Positions 8,986 to 17,552 of a DNA stretch of 64,000 nucleotides are shown here, piece by piece. Source of the DNA: Tectiglobus sp965223355 (GTDB taxonomy: Bacteria > Pseudomonadota > Alphaproteobacteria > Rhizobiales > Hyphomicrobiaceae). The notes beneath the pieces were generated by a model. The model saw only the letters and a program-made list of their open reading frames with translations. It did not search any database and was not told the origin of the DNA. Location of the stretch: the NCBI GenBank assembly GCA_965223355.1, contig CBDCWE010000003.1:1178001-1242000 (forward strand), in the 5' to 3' direction. Each line of letters starts with the position of its first letter. Position 1 is the first letter of the stretch. The position numbers were made by a program, and so were the translations under genes.

Positions 8986-9963
8986 ATGATCAAGGTCAGC
9001 GTCATCGTTCCGACTTTCAACCGCTTGGATCGGCTCAAGCAGGTGCTGTCGGGTTTTGAGAGACAGACCGAACCTCTCGACACATTTGAAGTGATCGTCG
9101 TGTCCGATGGCGCGACCGACGGCACCAACGAATTTCTCCAAGCGTTGCAATCGCCATTGCGCCTGAAGCCCGTCATAAAGGACAACGGCGGTGTGGCTTC
9201 GGCACGCAACACCGGCCTGCAATATGCCCAGGGCCCGTTGGTGCTGTTCGTTGACGATGATGTTGTTCCGGCGCCGGAACTGTTGACGCAACATCTTCGC
9301 TGCCACGAGACCAGCGAGCACGAACTGGTTGTGCTCGGGCCGATGCTGAACCCGGACGATTTCGCGATGTCGTCCTGGGTCCGTTGGGAGCAGGCCAAGT
9401 TGTTGGAGCAGTACGGGGCGATGGCGCGCGGCGACTGGACCCCGACGGCCCGCCAGTTCTACACCGGCAACAGCTCACTGGCGTTAGCCCATGTCGTCGC
9501 TGCGGGCGGTTTTGATGAACGGTTCAAACGCGCGGAAGATGTCGAGCTTGGCTACCGGCTGATGGACCGCGGACTTCGGTTCAAGTTTAACCCCGAGGCG
9601 ATCGGCCATCACTACGCGCAGCGCAGTTTCCAGTCGTGGATGACCACACCCTACGTCTATGGGCGCAACGATGTCATCTTCTCGCGTGACAAGGGGCAGA
9701 AATGGCTGCTGGAAACGGTTCAACGCGAATACCGCGAACGCCACATCCTGGTTCGGACACTTGTCCGGTTGTGCCTATCCCGGCGGCTGCCGTCGACGTT
9801 GGCGATGTCGGTACTGCGCTTGATTGCAGCGGCGGGTGATCTGGTCGGCATCGAGCGCATATCATTCAACGCCTACAGCGGCATTTTCAACCTGTGCCTT
9901 TATCAGGGCATTGCCGACGAGCTTGGCGGACGCGACCGATTTCTTTCTCTGACGTCGTCGTGA
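8986..9963 (+). CDS. Family 2 glycosyltransferase
   Basis: GT2 family enzyme of the exopolysaccharide locus. It begins MIKVSVIVPTFNRLDRL and shows the nucleotide-binding EVIVVSDGATDG, the acidic DxD-type motif LVLFVDDDVVPAPELL, then TGNSSLALAHVVAAGGFDE and the conserved ED of FKRAEDVELGYRL. These are typical of polysaccharide GT-A enzymes. I chose the ATG at 8986 because the 16 codons upstream precede the universal GT2 beta strand. Length 325 aa. It closes the rightward glycan group; a hairpin with GTTCGGC/GCCGAAC arms follows the stop at about 9986-10004. Sugar specificity unknown. Confidence 0.88.
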   Translation: MIKVSVIVPTFNRLDRLKQVLSGFERQTEPLDTFEVIVVSDGATDGTNEFLQALQSPLRLKPVIKDNGGVASARNTGLQYAQGPLVLFVDDDVVPAPELLTQHLRCHETSEHELVVLGPMLNPDDFAMSSWVRWEQAKLLEQYGAMARGDWTPTARQFYTGNSSLALAHVVAAGGFDERFKRAEDVELGYRLMDRGLRFKFNPEAIGHHYAQRSFQSWMTTPYVYGRNDVIFSRDKGQKWLLETVQREYRERHILVRTLVRLCLSRRLPSTLAMSVLRLIAAAGDLVGIERISFNAYSGIFNLCLYQGIADELGGRDRFLSLTSS

Positions 9964-10660
9964 CGTCGTAGGGTCTGCCGGGCTTGTTCGGCGGCATGCC
10001 GAACCCGCAGCGCCGTTGTTCGAATGGCGAGGCGGGCCACCCTGGGCGCCGCGACGTGCCAGTGTTTCGGGTGATTTGTGCCCGGGCGCGGGCTTGGCGC
10101 CGCCGTCATGTCGCAAAGCGCGGCCTGCGCAAATGAGCACTTGTCATGCGCAGGATCGCGTCGGCCGCAACGGGGGACGCCGCGCTCTCCATTGACAACA
10201 TCTGTCGCCTAACATCTTGAATTCTGTATCTGTGCCCGACTTCGGGTTGATTGTAACTTGGCAACAAGGTGCGTCGGGGTGTCGGAGTATACGTACCAAA
10301 GGCGCATGAGCAAGAGAACGGCGACGAGCAGGCGGTGGGCATGATCAACGGACATGAACACGGCAACGGAACGGCGATCGTCACGCGCGGTGGTGATGCA
10401 GCTTGCAACTTTGACCCGCACGTTAAGATCGGCCCGGCCGGCGCCAATATTATTTCGGTTTCGGTTGCCCACTATTCGTTTGGTGGCTGCAAGCGCTCGC
10501 TGTTTGGCGATCATCATCTTCGCGGAATCGAGGGCGTGCGGCCAACACGGCTTGGGGCGGCGGCACAGGTCCGCTGAAACGCCGGACCATCAATCGTTCC
10601 GAAACTCGACAATTCGGGTTTCATTGTCGACAACATCAAAGTGAGAGAAGGTGCCATACC
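9964..10660. other. Long gene-free interval upstream of tpa
   Basis: About 700 bp without a supported gene. Open frames here lack homology-like motifs and have poor composition. It contains a short hairpin just after the GT2 stop and the inverted repeat before tpa, and must carry the tpa promoter. I did not recognise a riboswitch or a broken gene. Confidence 0.4.
10606..10630. promoter_or_regulatory. Inverted repeat upstream of tpa (candidate operator)
   Basis: Perfect 8-bp arms TCGACAAT and ATTGTCGA separated by 9 bp lie 31 bp before the tpa start codon. Spacing and symmetry suit a dimeric regulator site or a 5' UTR hairpin. No regulator gene is adjacent, so this is only a candidate. Confidence 0.35.
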
Positions 10661-12046
10661 ATGTTGCACCAAGGAATGAACGATCTCGAGCATGTGATCG
10701 AAGCTGATCGTGCCAACGTCTGGCATCACATGGCCCAACACAAGAAGTTCGAAACGGTTGATCCGCTCGTCATCGTCGAAGGCAAGGGGATGCGCGTCTG
10801 GAATGCGGCAGGACGCGAGTACCTAGATGCCGTCTCAGGCGGTGTTTGGACCGTCAATGTCGGCTATGGTCGCCATTCGATTGCCAATGCCGTGCGCGAT
10901 CAACTCATCAAGCTCAACTACTTCGCCAACACGGCCGGCAATGTCCCCGGGGCTCTGTTCGCTGAGCGCCTGATCGATAAGATGCCCGGCATGAGCCGCG
11001 TCTATTATTCGAATTCGGGTTCCGAGGCCAACGAAAAGGCCTACAAGATCGTCCGCCAGATCGCCCACAACAAGTACGGCGGCAAGAAACATAAGATCCT
11101 CTACCGTAACCGCGACTACCATGGCACAACCATTACAGCGCTATCTTCCTGTGGTCAGGAGCAACGCAAGGACCAGTACGGACCCTTTACACCGGGCTTT
11201 GTCGAGGTGCCGCATTGCCTGGAGTACCGTTCGCAGTGGGGTGATGTTGACGATTATGGGATCCGGGCTGCCAATGCCATCGAAGAGGTGGTTCTGCGCG
11301 AGGGTGCCGACACCGTCGGCGCGCTAATCCTGGAGTCGATCACGGCCGGTGGTGGCGTCATCGTGCCGCCGACAGGGTATTGGGATCGCGTCCAGGAGAT
11401 CTGCAAGACTTACGCGATACTGCTCATTGTCGATGAGGTCGTCTGCGGTATGGGCCGCACGGGCACTTGGTTCGGCTATCAGCATTACGGCATCGAACCC
11501 GATATCGTGACGATGGCCAAGGGTGTGGCCTCCGGTTACGCCGCGATCTCGTGCACCGTGACGACCGAAGCCGTCTTCGACGAGTTCAAATCCGAACCTG
11601 ACAACCCGATGAACTGTTTCCGCGATATCTCGACATTCGGCGGATGTGCCGGCGGCCCGGCCGCGGCACTCGAGAACATGCGCATCGTGGCAGACGAGAG
11701 GCTTCGCGAAAACTGCACGCAGATGGGCCACTATCTGCTCGACAAGCTCGAAGACCTCAAGGCCCGGCACGCCATCATTGGCGATGTTCGAGGCAAGGGC
11801 CTGTTGTGTGGCGCCGAACTGGTCTGCGACCGTCAAACGAAGGAGCCGGTCGATGAAAGTGTCGTACAGGCTATCGTGACGGACTGTATGACCCATTCCA
11901 ATGTCATCATCGGGGCCACCAACCGTTCGTTGGCCGGCCTCAACAACACGCTGTGCCTCAGTCCGGCGTTGATCTGCACCCGGTCTGACATCGACGAAAT
12001 TGTCGCTGCCATCGATGGCGCGCTGACCCGCGTCGTTGGCGCCTGA
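10661..12046 (+). CDS. tpa: Taurine--pyruvate aminotransferase
   Basis: Class III PLP aminotransferase expected to convert taurine plus pyruvate to sulfoacetaldehyde plus L-alanine in the cytosol. Fold markers are SNSGSEANEKAYKI, YHGTT, LIVDEVVCGMGRTGTWF and the PLP Schiff-base lysine in TMAKGVASGYA. The N-terminal half (LDAVSGGVWTVNVGYGR) matches my memory of Tpa proteins rather than beta-alanine or GABA transaminases. The strongest argument is the neighbour: an alanine dehydrogenase gene follows at once, the pair used to recycle alanine to pyruvate in taurine dissimilation. The ATG at 10661 has GAGAAGG upstream. Length 461 aa. A generic omega-transaminase remains possible. No xsc, pta or taurine transporter gene is nearby. 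Confidence 0.8.
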   Translation: MLHQGMNDLEHVIEADRANVWHHMAQHKKFETVDPLVIVEGKGMRVWNAAGREYLDAVSGGVWTVNVGYGRHSIANAVRDQLIKLNYFANTAGNVPGALFAERLIDKMPGMSRVYYSNSGSEANEKAYKIVRQIAHNKYGGKKHKILYRNRDYHGTTITALSSCGQEQRKDQYGPFTPGFVEVPHCLEYRSQWGDVDDYGIRAANAIEEVVLREGADTVGALILESITAGGGVIVPPTGYWDRVQEICKTYAILLIVDEVVCGMGRTGTWFGYQHYGIEPDIVTMAKGVASGYAAISCTVTTEAVFDEFKSEPDNPMNCFRDISTFGGCAGGPAAALENMRIVADERLRENCTQMGHYLLDKLEDLKARHAIIGDVRGKGLLCGAELVCDRQTKEPVDESVVQAIVTDCMTHSNVIIGATNRSLAGLNNTLCLSPALICTRSDIDEIVAAIDGALTRVVGA

Positions 12047-12124
12047 TCACATGTTCGCCGTGCCGCAGACGCGGCCGGCGACCGCAACCACCATCACCCG
12101 CAACGCCGGCCCGACCAAGCCCCT

Positions 12125-12205
12125 CGTGAAAGTGTCCCTCGGCGCCGCTCCGGTGTCCTGTTCCACGTTGACGATCAAGGCAAAGTCAAATCTTGGGGGT
12201 GCGGC
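12125..12205. repeat. About 80-bp dispersed repeat (copy A) in the tpa-ald gap
   Basis: The gap between tpa and ald carries a segment, starting near CGTGAAAGTGTCCCTCGG and including ACGTTGACGATCAAGGCAAA, that recurs inverted at 50530-50610. The two copies align over about 75-80 bp by eye. In one shared frame both encode a similar peptide (STLTIKAKSNLG versus STLTIEAKSNLG), and most differences there are synonymous. Confidence 0.55.
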
Positions 12206-12263
12206 GATCGTTTACAGCTCGGTCAAGCCTGAGAGGCTTGCCGCAACCTCATTGGAGGCGCAA

Positions 12264-13379
12264 ATGCGCATTGGTGTTCCTAAGGAAATCAAGGTTCGAG
12301 AATACCGCGTAGGTATGACGCCAACAAGCGTCCGCGAGGCGGTAAGTCATGGCCACGAGGTCGTTGTCGAACGAGGTGCCGGGATCGGTATCGGCATGGA
12401 CGATGCCGCCTACGAGCGCGCCGGCGCCAGGATTTTGGCGAGCGCTGCTGACGTGTTTGCCGAGGCGGACATGATCGTAAAGGTCAAGGAGCCGCAGGCG
12501 GTTGAGCGGGCGATGTTGCGTGAGGGCCAGATCCTGTTCACCTACCTGCATCTGGCGCCGGACCCTGAACAGACGGCCGACCTCGTCAAGAGCGGAGCCG
12601 TCTGCATCGCCTACGAGACCGTAACCTCGCCAACCGGCGGCCTGCCGCTACTGGCGCCGATGTCCGAGGTTGCCGGGCGAATGTCGATCCAGGCCGGCGC
12701 GTACTTCCTGGAAAAGGCACACGGCGGCCTTGGCTTGTTGCTCGGTGGCGTGCCGGGCGTCGATCCCGCCAAGGTTGTCGTTCTCGGCGGTGGAATGGTC
12801 GGCACGCACGCGGTTCATATTGCGCTTGGGATGGGCGCGGACGTTTGGGTTCTCGATCGCAGCGTCGACGCGCTGAGACGGTTGTGGACCCAGTTCGGTC
12901 GTCCGCTCAACACGGTGTATTCAACAGCGGATGCGATCGACCAGCACATCGCCCAGGCCGATCTCGTCATCGGCGGTGTCTTGATCCCCGGTGCATCAGC
13001 ACCAAAGCTGGTGACGCGTGAGCACATCAAGACGATGAAGCCCGGCTCGGTCATCGTTGACGTGGCGATCGATCAGGGCGGATGTGCCGAGACATCGAAA
13101 CCAACTACGCACGACGATCCGACCTACGTTGTGGACGACGTCATCCACTATTGTGTTGCCAACATGCCAGGCGGCGTGCCGAAGACATCGACCTATGCGT
13201 TAAACAACGTTACGCTGCCGTTTACGCTGCAGTTGGCAAACAAGGGCTGGCGCGGGGCACTGTCTGATGATCCTCATCTCAAAGCGGGCCTCAACGTTGC
13301 GTTGGGCAATGTTACGTGCGAACCGGTGGCCACCGCACTCGGCTATGACTATTCGCCAGCGGACCAGTTGCTGATGTAA
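12264..13379 (+). CDS. ald: Alanine dehydrogenase
   Basis: NAD-dependent oxidative deamination of L-alanine to pyruvate and ammonium; next to tpa it would regenerate the pyruvate acceptor. It starts MRIGVPKEIKVREYRVGMTP, the canonical Ald N-terminus, with Lys and Arg of the substrate pocket. The NAD-binding Rossmann segment reads KVVVLGGGMVGTHAVHIALG. The second signature, VIVDVAIDQGGCAETSKPTTH, is intact and followed by VVDDVIHYCVANMPGGVPKT. Length of 371 aa is the family norm. I place the start at ATG 12264; the longer open frame back to 12036 covers the intergenic repeat. It is a probable operon partner of tpa, 217 bp downstream. Confidence 0.95.
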   Translation: MRIGVPKEIKVREYRVGMTPTSVREAVSHGHEVVVERGAGIGIGMDDAAYERAGARILASAADVFAEADMIVKVKEPQAVERAMLREGQILFTYLHLAPDPEQTADLVKSGAVCIAYETVTSPTGGLPLLAPMSEVAGRMSIQAGAYFLEKAHGGLGLLLGGVPGVDPAKVVVLGGGMVGTHAVHIALGMGADVWVLDRSVDALRRLWTQFGRPLNTVYSTADAIDQHIAQADLVIGGVLIPGASAPKLVTREHIKTMKPGSVIVDVAIDQGGCAETSKPTTHDDPTYVVDDVIHYCVANMPGGVPKTSTYALNNVTLPFTLQLANKGWRGALSDDPHLKAGLNVALGNVTCEPVATALGYDYSPADQLLM

Positions 13380-13396
13380 TCCCTGGTGAGAAAGTC

Positions 13397-13763
13397 CCTG
13401 CGCGCCATTACGTCTACTTCTGGGCCGATGGGATTTATTTTCAGGCGCGAACCGGGCCTGATCGCCAATGCATGCTTGTCATCATCGGCGCCGCGCCAGA
13501 GGGCAAAAAAGGGACTTGTCGGCTTCACCGACGGCTGTCGCGAGAGCACACAAAGCTGGCGCGAGTTGTTGCAGGATCTCAAGGCCCGTGGCTTGGCAAG
13601 TGCCCCGGTATTGGCGGTCGGTGATGGCTCTATGGGCGTTTGGGCTGCTTTGCGCGAAGTGTTTCCAACCACCGCCCAACAGCGGTGTTGGGTGCACAAG
13701 ACAGCCAATGTTTTGAACTTGTTTCCGAAATCTGTTCAGCCGAAAGCCAAGACAGACCACTAG
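13397..13763 (+). pseudogene. IS256-family (mutator) transposase remnant, frameshifted
   Basis: Fragment of the DDE transposase core. An N-terminal piece reads RHYVYFWADGIYFQAR and ends at IIGAAPEGKK. A frame change near 13510 follows, then GLVGFTDGCRESTQSW, VLAVGDGSMGVWAALREVF and the hallmark QQRCWVHKTANVLN. The frame ends at KTDH followed by a TAG that belongs to the boundary of an R1 repeat. Both ends of the transposase are missing. It lies directly downstream of ald and is non-functional. Confidence 0.85.
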
Positions 13764-13843
13764 ATCATCGTGCTTTAGAGGCGAGCAACTTTCTGCCTTT
13801 ATTCGGGATCGTTCCGATTCCGAATAAAGGCAGGTTGCTCTAG
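13760..13843. repeat. R1 palindromic element, internally deleted copy
   Basis: Begins CTAGATCATCGTGCTTTA and ends GGCAGGTTGCTCTAG. The second hairpin (TGCCTTTATTCGG...CCGAATAAAGGCA) is intact. The first hairpin is lost by a deletion apparently joining two CTTTA tracts. It abuts the IS256 remnant. The remaining 13844-14050 holds no gene that I can support. Confidence 0.8.
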
Positions 13844-14050
13844 CCGAGCGGCCCGGGTCCTCTGAGCAGTCCGACACGGCACAATGAACCGCCCCGGGTT
13901 TCCCGGAGACTGTTTGTTTGTGTCGTGCGGCGACGGTGTGGTCCGCCTCGCAGGCGCCAAACGCCGTCCCGGCTTCGGCGGGCGGGCTGTTTGCGATCGG
14001 GCCGGTATTCGGCGGTCACGGCCAGCCATCGGCTTTCGCCGGTGAAGCAT

Positions 14051-15436
14051 TCACCCCTCCAGCATCTCTCTAACGACAGTTTCCACCATCATCACATCCT
14101 CGCGCGTACAGTCGAACTGCCCGATCTGGACACGGATAACGTAGCGCCCCGCGTGCCGGGTTTGGGTCAAATAGATGCGTCCGTCATCGTTGATACGATT
14201 GAGTAGGTCCTCGGTTTCGGCATCGTTGGAAAGCGCGAAAGTGAACAGCGACAACGACGGCTCAGTCGTAATGGTGATGCCCGCAACAGCTTTCAACTTC
14301 AGGCACAGTTCGTTGGCCCAGGTGACGTGATTGCGCATTCGCCTGCGCAGATCTTCGAGGCCGTGGGCACGCATGAGAAACCACAACTTGAGGGCGCGGA
14401 AGCGACGACCGAGCGGCAGCGTCCATTCGTTGTAGTTGGTGATTTCGTCCTCGGTGGCGGTTTCGAGATAGATTGGTCGCAAACCCAGGGTGCGGATCTG
14501 GCACGCCGGCTCGCGCAGGAATTGAACCGAGCAATCGAACTGGGCGCCAAGCCACTTGTGCGGGTTGAAGACGATACTGTCGGCATCTTCGATGCCCGAC
14601 CACAGCTCCCGAAACTCCGGGCAGATCATCGCCGAACCGGCCCAGGCGGCATCGACGTGCACTGGTAAGCCGGCGTGCCGGGCAACGGCAATGCACTCCG
14701 CGATGCGGTCAAATGCGCCGATCGAAGTGCCACCGGCACACAAGACGACGCCGGCCGGCAGCAGTCCGTTCTGTTGATCTTGTTTGATGGCAGCGCCAAG
14801 CTTCGCCGGGTGCATGGAATGGCCGTCATCGGTCGGGACTTTGACAAGATTTGCCTGTCCGATGCCCGACAGGCGGGCCGCCTTGTCAACCGATGAATGA
14901 GTTTCGGCGCTGCAGTACAGGCGCAGGCATGGTTGCGCGGACAGGCCCTTGTCGATGCCCTGCCAGTCGAGCGCCGCCTCGCGCATGGTCAGGACCGCGG
15001 CAAGCGTCGCCGTTGTCGCCGTGTCATGGATCGTGCCGCGCAATCCGTCCGGCAAGCCAAGTGCCTGGCGCAGCCAGTCGACCATAACCTCTTCCATCTC
15101 CGTTGCGGCCGGAGCTGTTTGCCAGAGCATGGCCTGACCGGCCATGGCGTTTGCCAACTGTTCGGCAAGCATCGAGGCGGGCGCGGCGTTGGCTGGGAAA
15201 TAGGCAAAGAACCGCGGATGCTGCCAATGCGTCATGGCGTCAGGGACAATGCGCTCAAAGTCGGCGAAAATGGTCGCCATCGGTTCCGGCAATTCAGGTG
15301 CGCTGGCCGGCAGCTGGGCGCTGGTTGCACGACGGTTCAAGGGCGCGCGGACGGCGCGGTCACGAAGACCGGTGTGATAGGAATGGGCCCAGTCGGCGGC
15401 GCGTTTCGACCAGTCGCGCAGTTGATCATGATCCAT
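14051..15436 (-). CDS. Group II PLP-dependent amino acid decarboxylase
   Basis: AADC-like decarboxylase acting on an aromatic or acidic/sulfinic amino acid. PLP Lys sits in SIVFNPHKWLGAQFDCSV; the upstream VHVDAAWAGSAMICPEFR holds the PLP-pyridine Asp, and DTATTATLAAVLTMREAA contains the substrate/cofactor loop. Length of about 460 aa is normal. I chose ATG 15436 (MDHDQLRDWSKRAADWAH); its coding start overlaps the end of the upstream MFS exporter gene by 11 bp, so translational coupling is likely. A decarboxylase with its own exporter suggests amine production and export. Given nearby sulfonate-type genes, cysteate or cysteine sulfinate is an alternative substrate, unproven. Confidence 0.87.
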   Translation of the reverse strand: MDHDQLRDWSKRAADWAHSYHTGLRDRAVRAPLNRRATSAQLPASAPELPEPMATIFADFERIVPDAMTHWQHPRFFAYFPANAAPASMLAEQLANAMAGQAMLWQTAPAATEMEEVMVDWLRQALGLPDGLRGTIHDTATTATLAAVLTMREAALDWQGIDKGLSAQPCLRLYCSAETHSSVDKAARLSGIGQANLVKVPTDDGHSMHPAKLGAAIKQDQQNGLLPAGVVLCAGGTSIGAFDRIAECIAVARHAGLPVHVDAAWAGSAMICPEFRELWSGIEDADSIVFNPHKWLGAQFDCSVQFLREPACQIRTLGLRPIYLETATEDEITNYNEWTLPLGRRFRALKLWFLMRAHGLEDLRRRMRNHVTWANELCLKLKAVAGITITTEPSLSLFTFALSNDAETEDLLNRINDDGRIYLTQTRHAGRYVIRVQIGQFDCTREDVMMVETVVREMLEG

Positions 15437-16994
15437 GGCTTCCTCCGCGTGAGGGGCTGCGACGGGCGCGCGGTTGCGGGTCCTTCGGCACATCTTGCAT
15501 CAACCAGGCGAACGGAATTGCGATCGCCGCCGTCAAAGCGAATAGGTAGAAGGCGTTGATATATCCAATCATGGCTGCTTGTCTTTGAACTTCGCTTGCC
15601 AGCGCCATAAGGCCGCTCGGCGTGCCCATGTTCCAATTGCCGACGACATCCGGGAACTGGAGCGCGCGGTTGAACGGCGAGATGCTTTCGGACATGTGTG
15701 AGTAGGTGATGGCTGCCGATCGGATCAGCAGCACCACGGAAATTGAGATGAACAGGCTCGAGCCGAAGTTGCGCACCAGGTGGAATAGAGACATGCCTTC
15801 GGCAACTTGATGGCGGGGCAGCGTCGCAAAGGCCAAAACCGACATTGGCGTGAACGCGAGGCCGAAGCCAAACCCCTGCAGAACGTTGGCCCAGAAGATA
15901 TCTGAGCTCGAAACATTGATGTCGAAATTCGCCATCCACAGACCGGCGACCGCCTGGATTGCAAGTCCGACGGCCATCGCCAGTCGCGCGTTCCATCGCG
16001 TTGCCGGAACGACGATGGCAAACGATGCGAGGTTGCCAACTCCTCTGCCGGCAATGAGAAATCCGATGACGCTTTCCGGGTACCCTCTCAGATCGTTGAG
16101 AAGGCCGGGAAACAGAACCATCGGCGTGTAGCTCAACATGCCGATTATGAACATGGTGAAAAGCCCGATGGCATAATTTCGGTTCAACAAGATCGCCGGT
16201 TTGATCAGCGGGTTCTGCGCGGTGAGGCTGTGGACGACAAAGATCCAGAGGCCGGTGATCGCGACAAATGCCTCGATGATGATCTCCGCGGATTCGAACC
16301 AGTCCAAGCGTTGGCCACGATCCATGATCAGCTGGGCACAGGCGACCGCCAGTGCAAGCGACAAAAATCCCGTCCAATCGAATTTGACCCGGCGCCGGGC
16401 CGTGTGTTCGGCAAGAGCAAACCAAACGACGACCGATGCCAGCGCGCTCGGCGGCGCGATGATCACAAAGGCGGCGCGCCAGCCGAACGCCTCACTCACC
16501 AGGCTGCCGAGGACCGGGCCGCAAATCGGGCCGAAAACGCCCCCGACGCCCCAGATCATCATCACCAACGCGTGCTGGGACCGCGGAAAGGTTGCGATCA
16601 GAATGCCTTGGCCCAACGGCATCACGGCCGCGCCAAAGAAGCCTTGGCCAACGCGGGCTGCGACCAGGAAGTCGAGATTCGTGGCAATGCCGCACAGCAG
16701 TGAACTGATGGTAAAGCCGACCATCGCCGCGAACAAAACGGCGCGCCAACTGTAGCGATTGGCAAGCCATCCCGTCAGCGGTGTAGCAACGGCGGCGGCC
16801 ACCAGATTGAAGGTGACGACCCAGGCGATCTGATCCTGGGTCGCCGACATCGCACCCTGGATTTGCGGGAGTACGACATTGGCCAGCGTGATCGACATGC
16901 CGAACAGCAATGTCGTGAGCTGAATCATGAACAGGATCAGCCATTGCCTCGGCGTGAAGCTGAAGATGGATGGCTTGACCATGACATCCGTCAT
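15426..16994 (-). CDS. DHA2-family MFS transporter (EmrB/QacA type)
   Basis: Inner-membrane proton-driven exporter with about 14 predicted TM segments over 522 aa, the DHA2 layout. Early motifs are LFGMSITLANVVLPQIQGAM (motif D1-like) and WVVTFNLVAAAVATPLTGWLANRYSWR (motif A and approach). Motif C-like WGVGGVFGPICGPVLGS marks an antiporter of the drug:H+ class. Starts at 16994 (MTDVMVKPS) or 16982 are both plausible; the longer frame to 17075 has no support. Its 3' end overlaps the decarboxylase start, so the two probably form one operon exporting a drug or an amine product. Confidence 0.9.
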   Translation of the reverse strand: MTDVMVKPSIFSFTPRQWLILFMIQLTTLLFGMSITLANVVLPQIQGAMSATQDQIAWVVTFNLVAAAVATPLTGWLANRYSWRAVLFAAMVGFTISSLLCGIATNLDFLVAARVGQGFFGAAVMPLGQGILIATFPRSQHALVMMIWGVGGVFGPICGPVLGSLVSEAFGWRAAFVIIAPPSALASVVVWFALAEHTARRRVKFDWTGFLSLALAVACAQLIMDRGQRLDWFESAEIIIEAFVAITGLWIFVVHSLTAQNPLIKPAILLNRNYAIGLFTMFIIGMLSYTPMVLFPGLLNDLRGYPESVIGFLIAGRGVGNLASFAIVVPATRWNARLAMAVGLAIQAVAGLWMANFDINVSSSDIFWANVLQGFGFGLAFTPMSVLAFATLPRHQVAEGMSLFHLVRNFGSSLFISISVVLLIRSAAITYSHMSESISPFNRALQFPDVVGNWNMGTPSGLMALASEVQRQAAMIGYINAFYLFALTAAIAIPFAWLMQDVPKDPQPRARRSPSRGGSHGS

Positions 16995-17075
16995 CTCGTG
17001 GTCTCGATCACCGAAAATGACGCATTGAGATACGCTGCCCTGGTTCAGCCGCCGCCCGACCCTACAGGAGATCAT

Positions 17076-17552
17076 GGGCTTGGGATGGCCGGGTGGGGCG
17101 CGGGATGGTTCGGGCTAACTCTGAAACGCTCGAAAGCCGGCGACATCCCGTGATGGCTGAATGCCGGAGCGGCCCGCCCTGCGGCGGACTTGGCCGCGCC
17201 GAAAAACTCTAACGCCGCCTCACCCCGGCGCGCGTCGCCGGGCTCCGTTTGTCGATGGGCGCCGCGCTGTTCGGATGATCGGTGCCGGCCGCCGCGGCCG
17301 GCGCCAGGGCCGGCAGATGCCGGTCTGACCCTTGTTGGCTGTGCTCATGCTATCGCCAATCCATGCCTGATGTTCCATGCCTGATGTTTCATGCCGTATT
17401 TTCTTCCCCTTCCGCCTCGGGCCGCGGGGTTTACCGGATCCCCTATCGCGACCTCTAAAGCGGCGATGATCTCGTAGGCCCCACAATCGGCCACCGTGGT
17501 TGCGCATCGAGTGTTGAGCCGCGGCTTTCGAATACTGGCGACGAAGCCGTCG
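17076..17552. other. Gene-free interval with short repeats
   Basis: About 480 bp with no supported gene. It contains a phrase GGATGGTTCGGGCTAACTCT (17102-17121) that recurs in variant form in other gaps (near 30655, 34250 inverted, 39575, 25070 inverted). It also has a small tandem CATGCCTGATGTTC/CATGCCTGATGTTT near 17362-17391. Confidence 0.4.

Noticed and set aside
9986..10004. Rho-independent terminator after the GT2 gene
   Set aside because: A seven-base stem is present but no T-tract follows.
10209..10660. Several open frames of about 100 codons upstream of tpa
   Set aside because: Overlapping on both strands, no motifs, no convincing ribosome sites.
12036..12263. N-terminal extension of alanine dehydrogenase
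   Set aside because: Family start is at 12264; the upstream part is a dispersed repeat, not conserved Ald sequence.
16280..16310. tRNA T-arm-like string GGATTCGAACCAGTCC
   Set aside because: It lies inside the MFS transporter gene and no cloverleaf can be formed around it.
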